From: Aureimonas sp. SK2 | Lineage (GTDB): Bacteria > Pseudomonadota > Alphaproteobacteria > Rhizobiales > Rhizobiaceae | Length of the DNA: 64,000 bases | Direction: 5' to 3' | NCBI RefSeq assembly: GCF_029813115.1 | Contig: NZ_JAPZDS010000003.1 | Location: 1 to 64,000, forward strand | Part shown: positions 33,554-44,377 of the stretch, piece after piece | Numbering within the stretch: the first letter of the stretch is position 1 | How the letters are laid out: the number at the start of each line of letters is the position of its first letter | The notes under the pieces: generated by a model | Databases searched by the model: none | Told to the model about the DNA's origin: nothing | The model's input: only the letters and a program-made list of their open reading frames with translations | Position numbers and translations under genes: made by a program

Positions 33554-34150
33554 ATGTCTCGAATGATCCGCACCGCGTTCGCCTTGGCCATCGTGACCGC
33601 CGTGCCGGCGGCCGCGCAGGAAACCGCCCCGGCGGCCCCTGCACCCTATCAGGCGCCGGCCGCGTCAGCCGCCTCTGCGGCGCCGGCCGAGCCCGCCGCG
33701 CCGGCTCCGGAGGCGCCGCCCGCCGCACCGCCCGCTTCGTCCGCTGCCACGGTGGAGCAGAATGCCGATGTGATGGCGGCCATCGCCGGCCTGTCACCGC
33801 TGATCGGCGACGTGCAGATCGTCGGCCCCTGGGCGGACGGCGAGCGCAACGGCGTCTGGCGTACGATCATGACCCAAGCGATGGGCGAGACCAAGGGTAG
33901 CCGCTTCTTCTTCCAGCAGGTGCAGGAGCAGGACGGCAAGCCGGTGGTGATCGCGAGCACCGAGGTCACCGAGATCGCCGAAGTGAACGGCGCGATCGTC
34001 GGCTATCGCGCGGATGCGCCGGCCGAGGGCCAGGAAAGCAACCTCACGCTGTTCTTCGACATCGTGCCGCTCGATGGCGAGATTTCCGAGACCTACGAAC
34101 TCTTCGTCGCGCCCGGCCAGCCCTATCGCTTCGGCCCGGCGTCCAACTGA
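33554..34150 (+). CDS. Exported Ala/Pro-rich hypothetical protein
   Basis: A 198-residue protein with a signal peptide (MSRMIRTAFALAIVTAVPAAAQ). A low-complexity Ala/Pro segment covers roughly residues 23-65. The globular domain begins VEQNADVMAAIAGLSPLIGDVQIVGPW and ends AYELFVAPGQPYRFG-like. I do not recognise the family. It is probably periplasmic. It lies 30 bases after parE and may be co-transcribed with it, but shares no visible function. Confidence 0.75.
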   Translation: MSRMIRTAFALAIVTAVPAAAQETAPAAPAPYQAPAASAASAAPAEPAAPAPEAPPAAPPASSAATVEQNADVMAAIAGLSPLIGDVQIVGPWADGERNGVWRTIMTQAMGETKGSRFFFQQVQEQDGKPVVIASTEVTEIAEVNGAIVGYRADAPAEGQESNLTLFFDIVPLDGEISETYELFVAPGQPYRFGPASN

Positions 34151-34391
34151 GCTTTCGCCGCCCACGGCGGGCAGCAGAACCGGATGCTGCCGCTCTCGCG
34201 CTGCCAATAACTCGGCGCTGAAAGTCGATGCGTAGATTCGCCGCCGCCGAATTAGTCTTCGGCGGCGGATAACAAGCGCGCGCAATTGTTCTCTGGTTGA
34301 CAGAGCGGACTTGGAAGCCTATCGCCCCCTAGGGGATACGAAGCTCCTTCGGACTTGCTCCCAAGTCCGGCAGCAAGAGACATCCGATTTC

Positions 34392-35930
<1,539 letters not shown>

Positions 35931-35936
35931 CGCGTC

Positions 35937-36311
35937 TTAGATATCGTCTTCCAGACGAGCCGCCGTGCCCCTTTTGCGGGCCGGCGGCTTTTTCATGCCG
36001 TGGCGGATAGCCGCCTCCACCGCCAGCCGCGCCCAGTCGGCCATGAGATCCGGATCGTCAAAAGCCTCGTCGGGCAGCGTGTGATAGGGCATCGCGACCG
36101 GCGTGCGCCCTTCGCGCTGATAGGTCCAGCGCCGCCCGCCAGCCGCCTCGAAGCGTGCCGCGGTCTCGGCGTCTGTCTTCAACAGGAGTTCGTCGTCAAG
36201 GACCACGGCGACGATCCGCCCCTCGGCATAGATGCCCTTGCCGCCGAACATGCGGCGGATCGAGATCGGCTGGAGGGACGCGAAAAGCTCGTGGAGCGTC
36301 TCGTCGTCCAC
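35937..36311 (-). CDS. TfoX/Sxy N-terminal domain protein
   Basis: A 124-residue protein with the TfoX_N fold, seen in IRRMFGGKGIYAEGRIVAVV and DELLLKTD. Full-length Sxy/TfoX in gammaproteobacteria controls competence, but the N-terminal domain alone is common in alphaproteobacteria with no known role. It is the last gene of the suf operon, seven bases after sufA, which is an unusual partner. It is convergent with the DEAD-box gene. Confidence 0.88.
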   Translation of the reverse strand: MDDETLHELFASLQPISIRRMFGGKGIYAEGRIVAVVLDDELLLKTDAETAARFEAAGGRRWTYQREGRTPVAMPYHTLPDEAFDDPDLMADWARLAVEAAIRHGMKKPPARKRGTAARLEDDI

Positions 36312-36318
36312 GGGCGGG

Positions 36319-36702
36319 TCAGGCCGCCGAGCGTGCCGCCGCGACCGCCGCGCCGTCGGCGGGTTTCAGCTCGATCGATTCGCCGCAGCCGCAGGCCGAG
36401 GTCTGGTTCGGGTTGGTGAAGGTGAAGCCCGAACGCAGCGTCGTCTCCTCGTAGTCCATCCGCGTTCCCAAGAGGAACAGGACGGCTTCGGGCGCGACGA
36501 AGACCTTGGCGCCCGCGTGCTCCACCAGGTCCTCGCCGGGCTTCGGCTCGGTCACGAGGTCGATCGTGTATTCCATGCCCGCGCAGCCGCCCTTCTTCAC
36601 GCCGACGCGGATGCCCTGTGCGTCCCCGCCCCGCGCGTCCACGATCGCGCGAACGCGCTCGGCGGCGGCGTCGGACAGGGAGAGAACGGAGAAGCGGCCC
36701 AT
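36319..36702 (-). CDS. sufA: A-type Fe-S scaffold/carrier protein SufA
   Basis: Carries and delivers Fe-S clusters to target proteins. It is 127 residues of the HesB/IscA family, with the three ligand cysteines Cys40 (GGCAGM), Cys104 and Cys106 (ACGCG). The C terminus has a short Ala-rich extension. It lies between sufT and the TfoX-like gene. The suf context favours the name SufA over IscA or ErpA. Confidence 0.93.
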   Translation of the reverse strand: MGRFSVLSLSDAAAERVRAIVDARGGDAQGIRVGVKKGGCAGMEYTIDLVTEPKPGEDLVEHAGAKVFVAPEAVLFLLGTRMDYEETTLRSGFTFTNPNQTSACGCGESIELKPADGAAVAAARSAA

Positions 36703-36775
36703 GGAAGGCTCCTCGAATGCGGTCTATGCTCGGAATTTGGGACGGCCGGCGCGTTTGCGCAAGCCGCCGGGGCGA

Positions 36776-37201
36776 TCAGAACCAGCCGACTGCCACCTGT
36801 GCTTCCTCGCTCATGCGCTCGGGCGTCCAGGGCGGATCGAAGACGAGCTCGACCTTGACGACCTGGATGCCTTCCACCGAGCCGACGGCGTTCTCCACCC
36901 AGCCCGGCATCTCGCCGGCCACCGGGCAACCCGGCGCCGTCAGCGTCATGTCGATGTCGACATTGCGATCGTCGTCGATGTCGATCTTGTAGATCAGGCC
37001 GAGTTCGTAGATGTCGGCTGGGATCTCGGGATCGTAGACGGTTTTCAGCGCGGCGACGATGTCGTCGGTCAGGCGCGCCAGTTCGTCCGCGGGAATCGCG
37101 GATTCTTTTGCGGCGCCCGCCGTCTCGATATTGGCGCCGACGCGTTCGGCTTCCGTCGTCTCTGGCGGCTTGTCGGCCACCGTGTCGTGTGTGTCGGCCA
37201 T
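36776..37201 (-). CDS. sufT: SUF assembly factor SufT (MIP18 family)
   Basis: A DUF59/MIP18-family protein that helps Fe-S cluster maturation. The start ATG 37201 gives 141 residues. The first 40 are polar and variable, then the domain shows VYDPEIPADIYELGLIY, LTAPGCPVAGEMP with the conserved Cys, and VFDPPWTPERMSEEA. The position between sufS and sufA is typical. It starts 11 bases after the sufS stop. Confidence 0.93.
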   Translation of the reverse strand: MADTHDTVADKPPETTEAERVGANIETAGAAKESAIPADELARLTDDIVAALKTVYDPEIPADIYELGLIYKIDIDDDRNVDIDMTLTAPGCPVAGEMPGWVENAVGSVEGIQVVKVELVFDPPWTPERMSEEAQVAVGWF

Positions 37202-37212
37202 CAGATGGCTCC

Positions 37213-38457
37213 TCAGGCGAAGAAGCGGCGCGCTTTTTCCAGCGCTTCGGCCAGGCGGTCCACCTCGGCCATCGTGTTGTACATGCCGAACGAAGCGCGG
37301 CAAGTCGAGGTTGCGCCGAAGCGCTTGAGCAGCGGCTGCGCGCAGTGCGTGCCGGCGCGCACGGCGACGCCCTCGCGGTCGATCACCATCGACACGTCGT
37401 GGGCGTGGATGCCCTCCAGGTCGAAGGCGACGATCGCCCCCTTGCCCGGCGCTTCGCCGTAGATGCGCAGCGAGTTGATGTCCTTCAAGCGGCGATGGGC
37501 ATAGTCGCGCAATGCCTCTTCATGCGCCGCGATCTTCTCGCGTCCGACCGCGCGCATGTAGTCCAGCGCGGCACCAAGGCCGATTGCCTGCACGATCGGG
37601 GGCGTGCCGGCCTCGAAGCGGTGCGGCGGGGCGTTGTAGGTCACGCCCTCTTCGCTCACCTCAACGATCATCTCGCCGCCGCCGTTGAAGGGCTGCATCC
37701 GGTCGAGCATGTCGAACTTGCCGTAGAGGACGCCGATGCCGGTCGGTCCGTAGACCTTGTGCCCGGTGAAGACGTAGAAGTCGCAGCCGATATCCTGCAC
37801 ATCCACCGGCAGGTGGACGGCGCCCTGGCTGCCGTCGATCAGCACCGGAATCCCGCGCGAATGCGCCAGTTCCGTCACCGCCTTGGCCGGTGTCACGGTG
37901 CCGAGCACGTTCGACATATGCGTGAAGGCGACGAGCTTGGTGCGCAGCGTGATCGCCTTCTCGAAGTCTTCCAGCGCGATCGAGCCGTCGTCCGCCACCG
38001 GCACGAAGACGAGCTTGGCGCCCTTGCGCTCGCGCAGGAAGTGCCAAGGCACGATGTTGGAATGGTGCTCCATCACGGTGAGCACGATTTCGTCGCCCTC
38101 GCCGATCTCCTTCATCCCGTAGCCGTAGGCGACGAGATTGATCGATTCGGTGGCCGAGCGCGTAAAGATGATCTCGTCGTGGCTCTTGGCGTTGAGAAAG
38201 GCGCGCACCGTCTCGCGTGCCGCCTCGAAGTCCTCCGTCGCCTTGTTCGACAGGAAATGAAGGCCGCGATGCACGTTCGAATAGGTGTTCGCGTAGGCGG
38301 CCTGGATGACGTCCAGCACTCGGGCCGGCTTCTGCGCCGAGGCGCCGTTGTCGAGATAGACCAGCGGCTTGCCGTGGACCTCCCGTGCGAGAATCGGAAA
38401 GTCGCGACGGATCGCCTCGACGTCGTAGCGCTCGGTCGGCAGGGTCTGAATGTTCAT
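37213..38457 (-). CDS. sufS: Cysteine desulfurase SufS
   Basis: A PLP enzyme that removes sulfur from cysteine for cluster assembly. At 414 residues it is a group II (SufS-type) enzyme. Lys234 in FTGHKVYGPTG binds PLP; Cys386 in TSTCRASFGMYN is the persulfide cysteine in a short, ordered loop. ATG 38457 is the proper start; longer frames run into the sufD region without homology. No sufE-like gene is in the operon. It is the second desulfurase of this operon. Confidence 0.97.
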   Translation of the reverse strand: MNIQTLPTERYDVEAIRRDFPILAREVHGKPLVYLDNGASAQKPARVLDVIQAAYANTYSNVHRGLHFLSNKATEDFEAARETVRAFLNAKSHDEIIFTRSATESINLVAYGYGMKEIGEGDEIVLTVMEHHSNIVPWHFLRERKGAKLVFVPVADDGSIALEDFEKAITLRTKLVAFTHMSNVLGTVTPAKAVTELAHSRGIPVLIDGSQGAVHLPVDVQDIGCDFYVFTGHKVYGPTGIGVLYGKFDMLDRMQPFNGGGEMIVEVSEEGVTYNAPPHRFEAGTPPIVQAIGLGAALDYMRAVGREKIAAHEEALRDYAHRRLKDINSLRIYGEAPGKGAIVAFDLEGIHAHDVSMVIDREGVAVRAGTHCAQPLLKRFGATSTCRASFGMYNTMAEVDRLAEALEKARRFFA

Positions 38458-38510
38458 CGGTCCGCTCTCCGGGTTCCCGGCGTCTCGCCGGCTCGGACGC
38501 TCACGCGGGA

Positions 38511-39749
38511 TCAGCGATCCCGCGCCAGCCAGTCGTCGATCCGCGCTTCCAGCGCCTCGACCACGGCCTCGTCCTCCAGGTCTTCCACCACCTCGTCGAC
38601 GAAGGCCTTCACGAGAAGCGCCCGCGCGGGGGCCTCGGGAATGCCGCGGCTCATGAGGTAGAAGAGGTGATCGGCGTTGATCTCGCCGGCCGTCGCGCCG
38701 TGGCCGCACTGCACGTCGTCGGCGAAGATCTCGAGCTCGGGCTTGGCCGAGAAGTCGCCGTCGTCGGCCAGGAGCAGCGTGTTGCAGGCGAGGCGCGCGT
38801 CGGTCTTCTGCGCGCCCTTGGCGACGCGGATCATGCCCTGGAACACGCCGTGCCCGCCGAACACGACGTTTCGGAAGATTTCCGTCGAGGTCGTATGCGC
38901 GACATTGTGGTTCAGCGTCGTGGTGACGTCCACGTGCTGCCCGGCCTCCAGAAGGTTCACGCCGCGGATCTGGATGTCGGCGCCCTCGCCGACCGTTTCC
39001 GCGTGCACCTCCTGGCGGACCACGGCACCGCCGGCGTTGAGCACGAAGAGCTTGAGCTTGGCGTCGGCCCCGAGCCGCACGTTGAGCTGGCCGAGATGCG
39101 TCTCGGCCGTGCCCTTCTCCTGCACCACGATCCACAGCGCTTCGGCGCCGTCGCCGATGTCGAGATGGTGGACGGCAGACGACAGATCGCCCGCCGCGCC
39201 CGCCGGCGCGCGCTCGACCAGCGTCGCACGCGCGCCCGCACCGACTTCCACGGTGGAGAAGGCGTGGCTGCCGCCGGCACCCGGCTGCGCGCGAAGCTCG
39301 GTTACGCTTTCCGCGCCGTCCGTCTTGGTCACGCGGATGCGCGAGCCCTTGGCGCCCATCGCCGTGTTGACGAGGCGCACCGTATCCACCGCGCGGTCGA
39401 GATGGTTCGCCACATGGTCGAAGGCAAGCGGTTCGTCGGTCGTCTCGACGGAAACGCCCGGCGCGGGATCGTTGCCGGCGCCCGCCGTCCCGAGTTCCAC
39501 CACCACGCTATGCGGCAGGAAGGGTGTCAGGAAGGTCGGCTCGCCCCGCTCCGTTCCCGCCTCGACCTGACGGCCAAGAAGGACACGCAGGTCCGTGTAG
39601 TGCCAGGCTTCGACGCGGCGGCTCGGCAGGCCCTCGGCGGCCAGGACGTCGAGCGCGCGGCGCTGCGCGTCGGTGGCCACCGCCGTTTGTCCGCGCTCGA
39701 TCAGCGCCAGTTCCGCCTTGGTGCGGGGCTGGGTGACAGCCGACATCAC
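38511..39749 (-). CDS. sufD: Fe-S assembly scaffold protein SufD
   Basis: Part of the SufBC2D scaffold that builds Fe-S clusters. The 412-residue protein has the SufBD beta-helix core: GADIQIRGVNLLEAGQHVDV, then HTTSTEIFRNVVFGGHGVFQG and QCGHGATAGEINADHLFYLMSRG. The His in QCGHGAT matches the conserved SufD His. Its start overlaps the sufC stop by four bases (ATGA), so synthesis of the partners is coupled. Confidence 0.96.
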   Translation of the reverse strand: MMSAVTQPRTKAELALIERGQTAVATDAQRRALDVLAAEGLPSRRVEAWHYTDLRVLLGRQVEAGTERGEPTFLTPFLPHSVVVELGTAGAGNDPAPGVSVETTDEPLAFDHVANHLDRAVDTVRLVNTAMGAKGSRIRVTKTDGAESVTELRAQPGAGGSHAFSTVEVGAGARATLVERAPAGAAGDLSSAVHHLDIGDGAEALWIVVQEKGTAETHLGQLNVRLGADAKLKLFVLNAGGAVVRQEVHAETVGEGADIQIRGVNLLEAGQHVDVTTTLNHNVAHTTSTEIFRNVVFGGHGVFQGMIRVAKGAQKTDARLACNTLLLADDGDFSAKPELEIFADDVQCGHGATAGEINADHLFYLMSRGIPEAPARALLVKAFVDEVVEDLEDEAVVEALEARIDDWLARDR

Positions 39750-40501
39750 GCCGCCTCGCCGATGATCTGGGCGTAGCCCTCATTCTCGAGCTGCAGCGCC
39801 AGCGACTTGTCGCCCGACTTGATGATACGGCCCTTGTAGAGGACGTGGACCTTATCCGGCACGATATAGTCGAGCAGGCGCTGGTAGTGCGTGATGACGA
39901 GGAAGGAGCGGTCCGGCCCGCGCAGCGCGTTGACGCCGTCGGCCACGATTTTCAGAGCGTCGATGTCGAGGCCGGAATCGGTCTCGTCCATGACGCAGAG
40001 CTTGGGTTCCAGGAGCGCCATCTGGAGGATTTCGGCGCGCTTCTTCTCGCCGCCGGAGAAGCCGACGTTCAGCGGGCGCTTCAGCATGTCGGCTTCGATC
40101 TTGAGATCGGCCGCCGAGGCCTTCACGCGGCGCATGAACTCGGGTGTCGTCAGTTCGCCCTCGCCGCGCGCCTTGCGCTGCGAGTTGAGCGCCGTCTTGA
40201 GGAAGGTCATCGTCGCGACACCGGGGATTTCCAGCGGATACTGGAAGGCCAGGAACACGCCCGACGCCGCCCGCTCGGCCGCGTCCATCTCCAGGATCGA
40301 CTCGCCGTTGTAGAGAATGTCGCCCTCGGTGACCTCGTAGTCCTCGCGGCCGGCGATGATGTAGGACAGGGTGGACTTGCCCGACCCGTTCGGCCCCATG
40401 ATCGCCGCCACCTCGCCGTCCGCGACCGTCAGGTCGAGACCGCGCAGGATTTCGGTGTCGGTGTCCGCCACGCGGGCGTGCAGGTTTCTGATTTCCAGCA
40501 T
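39746..40501 (-). CDS. sufC: SUF ATPase SufC
   Basis: ABC-type ATPase of the SufBCD complex. The start ATG 40501 (MLEIRNLHARV) gives 251 residues. Walker A is GPNGSGKST, the signature is FSGGEKKRAEI, and Walker B is LCVMDETDSGLDIDAL. There is no membrane domain: this ABC protein works with the soluble scaffold. It lies between sufB (73 bases upstream) and sufD (overlap of four). Confidence 0.97.
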   Translation of the reverse strand: MLEIRNLHARVADTDTEILRGLDLTVADGEVAAIMGPNGSGKSTLSYIIAGREDYEVTEGDILYNGESILEMDAAERAASGVFLAFQYPLEIPGVATMTFLKTALNSQRKARGEGELTTPEFMRRVKASAADLKIEADMLKRPLNVGFSGGEKKRAEILQMALLEPKLCVMDETDSGLDIDALKIVADGVNALRGPDRSFLVITHYQRLLDYIVPDKVHVLYKGRIIKSGDKSLALQLENEGYAQIIGEAA

Positions 40502-40574
40502 CTTCGTTCTTCTAAGCGTTGGTCGGCGCCACGACGGGCGCGGTCGGGTAAAGGCGATGGGGAAAGCGTCGGTC

Positions 40575-42113
40575 TTAGCCAACGCTACCTTCGAGTGAGA
40601 TGCCGATCAGCTTCTGCGCTTCCACCGCGAACTCCATCGGGAGCTGCTGGATCACGTCCTTGACGAAGCCGTTGACGATCAGCGCCACGGCCTCCTCCTC
40701 GGGGATGCCGCGCTGCATGCAGTAGAAGAGCTGATCCTCGGAGATCTTCGAGGTCGTCGCCTCGTGCTCGAACTGCGCCGTCGCGTTCTTCGCCTCGATG
40801 TAGGGCACGGTGTGCGCGCCGCACTCCTCGCCGATCAGCAGCGAGTCGCATTGCGTGAAGTTGCGCGCGTTCGCCGCCTTGCGCATGGCTGTAACCTGGC
40901 CGCGATAGGTGTTGTTGGAGTTGCCGGCCGAGATGCCCTTTGAGATGATCCGGCTCGACGTGTTCTTGCCGATGTGGATCATCTTGGTGCCCGAGTCGAT
41001 CTGCTGACGCCCGTTGGACACCGCGATCGAATAGAACTCGCCGCGCGAGCCGTCGCCGCGCAGGATGCAGGACGGGTACTTCCAAGTGATGGCCGATCCC
41101 GTCTCCACCTGCGTCCAAGAGATGCGCGAGTTCGCGCCGCGGCAGTCGCCGCGCTTGGTGACGAAGTTGTAGATGCCGCCCTTGCCCTCCTTGTCGCCCG
41201 GATACCAGTTCTGGACGGTGGAGTACTTGATCTCGGCGTCATCCAGCGCGACCAGCTCGACCACGGCTGCGTGAAGCTGGTTCTCGTCGCGCTGCGGCGC
41301 CGTGCAGCCTTCGAGATAGGAGACGTAGGAGCCCTTGTCGGCGATGATCAGCGTGCGCTCGAACTGGCCGGTGTTGCGCTCGTTGATGCGGAAATAGGTG
41401 GACAGCTCCATCGGGCAGCGCACGCCCGGCGGCACGTAGACGAACGACCCGTCGGTGAAGACGGCCGAGTTCATCGTGGCGAAGAAGTTGTCGGACACAG
41501 GGACCACCGAGCCGAGGTACTTCTGCACCAGCTCGGGATGCTCGCGGATGGCTTCTGAGATCGGCATGAAGATCACACCGGCCTTCGAGAGCTCCTTCTT
41601 GAAGGTCGTCGCGACCGAGACCGAATCGAACACGGCATCGACGGCCACGCGGCCACCGTAGCTGCCCTCGGAGGGCGGCACGCCGGAATCGTCCTCGCTG
41701 TCGAACTGCGAGGGCTCGTCGGCCCGTCGCACGCCGGCCAGGATTTCCTGTTCCTTCAGCGGGATGCCGAGCTTCTCGTAGGTGCGCAAAATCTCCGGAT
41801 CCACCTCGTCCAGCGAGGCCGGTCCGGACATCGACTTCGGCGCGGCGTAGTAGTGGATGTCCTGGAAATCGATCGGCGGATAGTCGAGGCGCGCCCAGGA
41901 CGGGCTCTCCATCGACTTCCAGCGCTCGAACGCGTCAAGACGCCACTGCAGCATCCATTCCGGCTCGTTCTTCTTGGCCGAGATCAGACGGATCGTGTCT
42001 TCGTTCAGCCCCTTCGGGGCGACGTCCATCTCGATGACGGTCTCGAAACCGTACTTGTACTGATCGACGTCGATCTGGCGGACCTGATCGATCGTCTCCT
42101 GGACTGCTGGCAT
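40575..42113 (-). CDS. sufB: Fe-S assembly scaffold protein SufB
   Basis: Main scaffold on which clusters form with SufC and SufD. The start ATG 42113 ([13 protein letters not shown]) gives 512 residues, slightly longer than common SufB. The N-terminal [57 protein letters not shown] and [20 protein letters not shown] segments are typical, with the conserved Cys in the GDCRG block. A hairpin (GGTCCGGC at 42201-42208 with GCCGGACC at 42225-42232) lies between it and the upstream desulfurase. Confidence 0.96.
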   Translation of the reverse strand: MPAVQETIDQVRQIDVDQYKYGFETVIEMDVAPKGLNEDTIRLISAKKNEPEWMLQWRLDAFERWKSMESPSWARLDYPPIDFQDIHYYAAPKSMSGPASLDEVDPEILRTYEKLGIPLKEQEILAGVRRADEPSQFDSEDDSGVPPSEGSYGGRVAVDAVFDSVSVATTFKKELSKAGVIFMPISEAIREHPELVQKYLGSVVPVSDNFFATMNSAVFTDGSFVYVPPGVRCPMELSTYFRINERNTGQFERTLIIADKGSYVSYLEGCTAPQRDENQLHAAVVELVALDDAEIKYSTVQNWYPGDKEGKGGIYNFVTKRGDCRGANSRISWTQVETGSAITWKYPSCILRGDGSRGEFYSIAVSNGRQQIDSGTKMIHIGKNTSSRIISKGISAGNSNNTYRGQVTAMRKAANARNFTQCDSLLIGEECGAHTVPYIEAKNATAQFEHEATTSKISEDQLFYCMQRGIPEEEAVALIVNGFVKDVIQQLPMEFAVEAQKLIGISLEGSVG

Positions 42114-42249
42114 CGTCTTTCTCCACACTCGCCGGAGTCAAGGTCCGGTGGTTGGCTTGTGCCCTGCCCTATAGCGGCAGTTCACAACGGTTCAAATGGG
42201 GGTCCGGCCTCAAAAGTTGAAGGCGCCGGACCAGATTAGATTCCGTCCG

Positions 42250-43425
42250 TCAGGCGACCCGTCGTGCAGGCTCTGCCGCGCCCGTCCGCTCCCAGAAGGC
42301 GCGAAATGCCGCAAGGAACCGGTCTATCGAGGCCTCGTCCGTCCGGGGTCCGAAACTGACGCGCAGTCCGCCCATGTCGGGATCGATAGCTGCCCCGGCA
42401 CGCGCCATGGCGTCCAGCACGACCGACCCGCCGACCTTGCCGGACGAACAGGCCGAGCCTGCCGAAACGGCGATGCCCGCCAGGTCCATGGCGATCTGGG
42501 CGGTTTCGGCGCGCAGGGCCGGATGATGCAGCATTGCGGTCTGCGGCAGTCGCTCCGCGCCGCCGCCGAGCACCGAGAAGTCGGGCGACAGCGCGAGGAC
42601 GCCTCTCTCCAGCCGCTCGCGAAGCCCGCGCAGGCGGTCGCTGTCGTCGATCGACCGGGCGGCCGCCATCGCCGCGGCTCCGAAGCCTGCGATCAGAGCC
42701 GTCGCTTCCGTGCCGGCCCGCTGCCGCGTTTCCTGCGCGCCGCCGGTCAGGAGCGGCGCCGGGCGCTGGCCCGTGGATCGTAGAACGAAGGCGCCGACGC
42801 CCTTCGGACCGCCGAGCTTGTGCGCCGAAAGAATCAGCGCGTCGGCTCCGATCGCCGCCGCGTTCAGCGGAAGCCGCCCGGCCATCTGGACGGCATCGCA
42901 AACCACGAGCGAGCCGGCGGCATGGGCGCGCTCGACGATCGCGCGCATCGGCTGGAGAACGCCCGTCTCGCTGTTGGCGGCACAGACGGCGACGACCCCG
43001 GGCGGGCCGGCCTCCAGCCAGGCGTCCAACGCGCAGAGGTCGAGAACACCGTCCGCCTTCACGGGCAGGCGCGTCACGCTGTCCGCCTGGAAGCGTCCGC
43101 CTTCGCGGATGCAGGGATGATCCGTATTCAGAACCGCCAGCCGGGCGAAGTTCGCCTCGCGGCCGTCTCGTGTCCAATGCGGCGTCAGGCAGGTGGCGGC
43201 GGCTTCGGTCGCGCCGCTGGTGAAGACGACGGTGTCCGGTTCGGCACCGACGAGGCCGGCCACGTCCGCGCGCGCGCGCGCCACGAGCGAGCGCACGGCC
43301 CGCCCCTCCGCGTGAACCGACGACGGGTTGCCCTCGACCGCCAGCGCGGCGACGATCGCGTCCCGCGCCTCGGGCAGGAGCGGCGCGCTCGCATTGTGAT
43401 CCAAGTAAAGACGCGTCTCTCGCAA
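42250..43425 (-). CDS. Cysteine desulfurase, IscS/NifS type
   Basis: First gene of the suf operon, a PLP enzyme distinct from SufS downstream. It has the group I hallmarks: LYLDHNASAPL near the start, ILSAHKLGGPKG with the PLP lysine, and the flexible loop SAGSACSSGKVGG with the persulfide cysteine. I favour TTG 43425 after GAAGG, which gives 391 residues; longer frames add non-homologous sequence. Pairs of desulfurases in suf operons are usual in Hyphomicrobiales. An Irr-like box lies 120 bases upstream. Confidence 0.92.
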   Translation of the reverse strand: MRETRLYLDHNASAPLLPEARDAIVAALAVEGNPSSVHAEGRAVRSLVARARADVAGLVGAEPDTVVFTSGATEAAATCLTPHWTRDGREANFARLAVLNTDHPCIREGGRFQADSVTRLPVKADGVLDLCALDAWLEAGPPGVVAVCAANSETGVLQPMRAIVERAHAAGSLVVCDAVQMAGRLPLNAAAIGADALILSAHKLGGPKGVGAFVLRSTGQRPAPLLTGGAQETRQRAGTEATALIAGFGAAAMAAARSIDDSDRLRGLRERLERGVLALSPDFSVLGGGAERLPQTAMLHHPALRAETAQIAMDLAGIAVSAGSACSSGKVGGSVVLDAMARAGAAIDPDMGGLRVSFGPRTDEASIDRFLAAFRAFWERTGAAEPARRVA

Positions 43426-43546
43426 CAGCCGGCCTTCGTGATTTTCCGATTGGCCCGTCGAGGGTTCGCTGGAGAGCCGACGCTCGAAAATGTTTGTATT
43501 CGGAGCGCTCGGCGGACTACATAGCGCCCCTATAGGACCCGTGTAG

Positions 43547-43563
43547 TTTTGAATCGTTCTAAC
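43547..43563. promoter_or_regulatory. Candidate Irr box (iron control element)
   Basis: TTTTGAATCGTTCTAAC differs from the Hyphomicrobiales iron-control consensus TTTAGAA-N3-TTCTAAA at only two of the 14 fixed positions and keeps its palindromic form. It lies between the suf operon and the divergent hydrolase. Comparative studies place suf operons of this order under Irr, RirA and IscR control. Which gene it serves is not proven. Confidence 0.6.
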
Positions 43564-43643
43564 CAAGAACTTTAAGAGGCTGCCCATTCCCCGTCAAGGT
43601 GCCCGGCCTCGCCGGATGCCTCTGCCCTCCTCGAGGTTTTGCA

Positions 43644-44318
43644 ATGCCCGAAGTCATCTTCAACGGACCGGCCGGCCGCCTGGAAGGTCGCTATCAGGCG
43701 GCGAAGGAGAAGAACGCGCCGATCGCGATCGTTCTGCATCCCCATCCCCGCTTCGGCGGCACGATGAACAACCAGATCGTCTACCAGCTCTTCTACATGT
43801 TCGTGGAGCGCGGCTTCACGACGCTGCGCTTCAACTTCCGGGGCATCGGGCGCAGCCAGGGCGAGTTCGACCACGGCGCGGGCGAGCTGTCGGACGCGGC
43901 GGCCGCGCTCGACTGGATCCAGGCTTTGCACCCCGATTCCAAGCATTGCTGGGTCGCGGGCTACTCGTTCGGCGCCTGGATCGGCATGCAGCTCCTGATG
44001 CGCCGGCCGGAAATCGAGGGCTTCATGTCCATCGCCCCGCAGCCGAACTCCTACGACTTCTCGTTCCTGGCGCCCTGCCCCTCGTCCGGCCTGATCATCC
44101 ACGGCGACAAGGACAAGGTGGCACCGCCCAAGGATGTCCAGGGCCTGGTCGACAAGCTGAAGACCCAGAAGGGCATCATGATCACGCAGAAGACGCTGGC
44201 CGGCGCCAACCACTTCTTCTCGGAGCAGACCGAGGAGCTGATGGCCGAGTGCGCCGAGTATCTCGACCGCCGCCTCGCGGGCGAGCTCTCCGACGCCCGC
44301 CCCAAGCGCCTGAAGTAA
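43644..44318 (+). CDS. Alpha/beta hydrolase, suf-adjacent
   Basis: A 224-residue cytoplasmic alpha/beta hydrolase from ATG 43644 ([15 protein letters not shown]). The motifs [27 protein letters not shown], the nucleophile elbow GYSFGAW, and Asp/His in [10 protein letters not shown] and GANHFFSE show a full triad. This is the conserved KPN-type hydrolase often found beside suf genes in alphaproteobacteria. The substrate is unknown. It is divergent from the desulfurase gene and 59 bases before tyrS. Confidence 0.88.
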   Translation: MPEVIFNGPAGRLEGRYQAAKEKNAPIAIVLHPHPRFGGTMNNQIVYQLFYMFVERGFTTLRFNFRGIGRSQGEFDHGAGELSDAAAALDWIQALHPDSKHCWVAGYSFGAWIGMQLLMRRPEIEGFMSIAPQPNSYDFSFLAPCPSSGLIIHGDKDKVAPPKDVQGLVDKLKTQKGIMITQKTLAGANHFFSEQTEELMAECAEYLDRRLAGELSDARPKRLK

Positions 44319-44377
44319 GATCGATCGTCGGCGGCCGCGCGAGGGCGCGCCGCCGCCCTCCCGACGGAACAGTTTCC

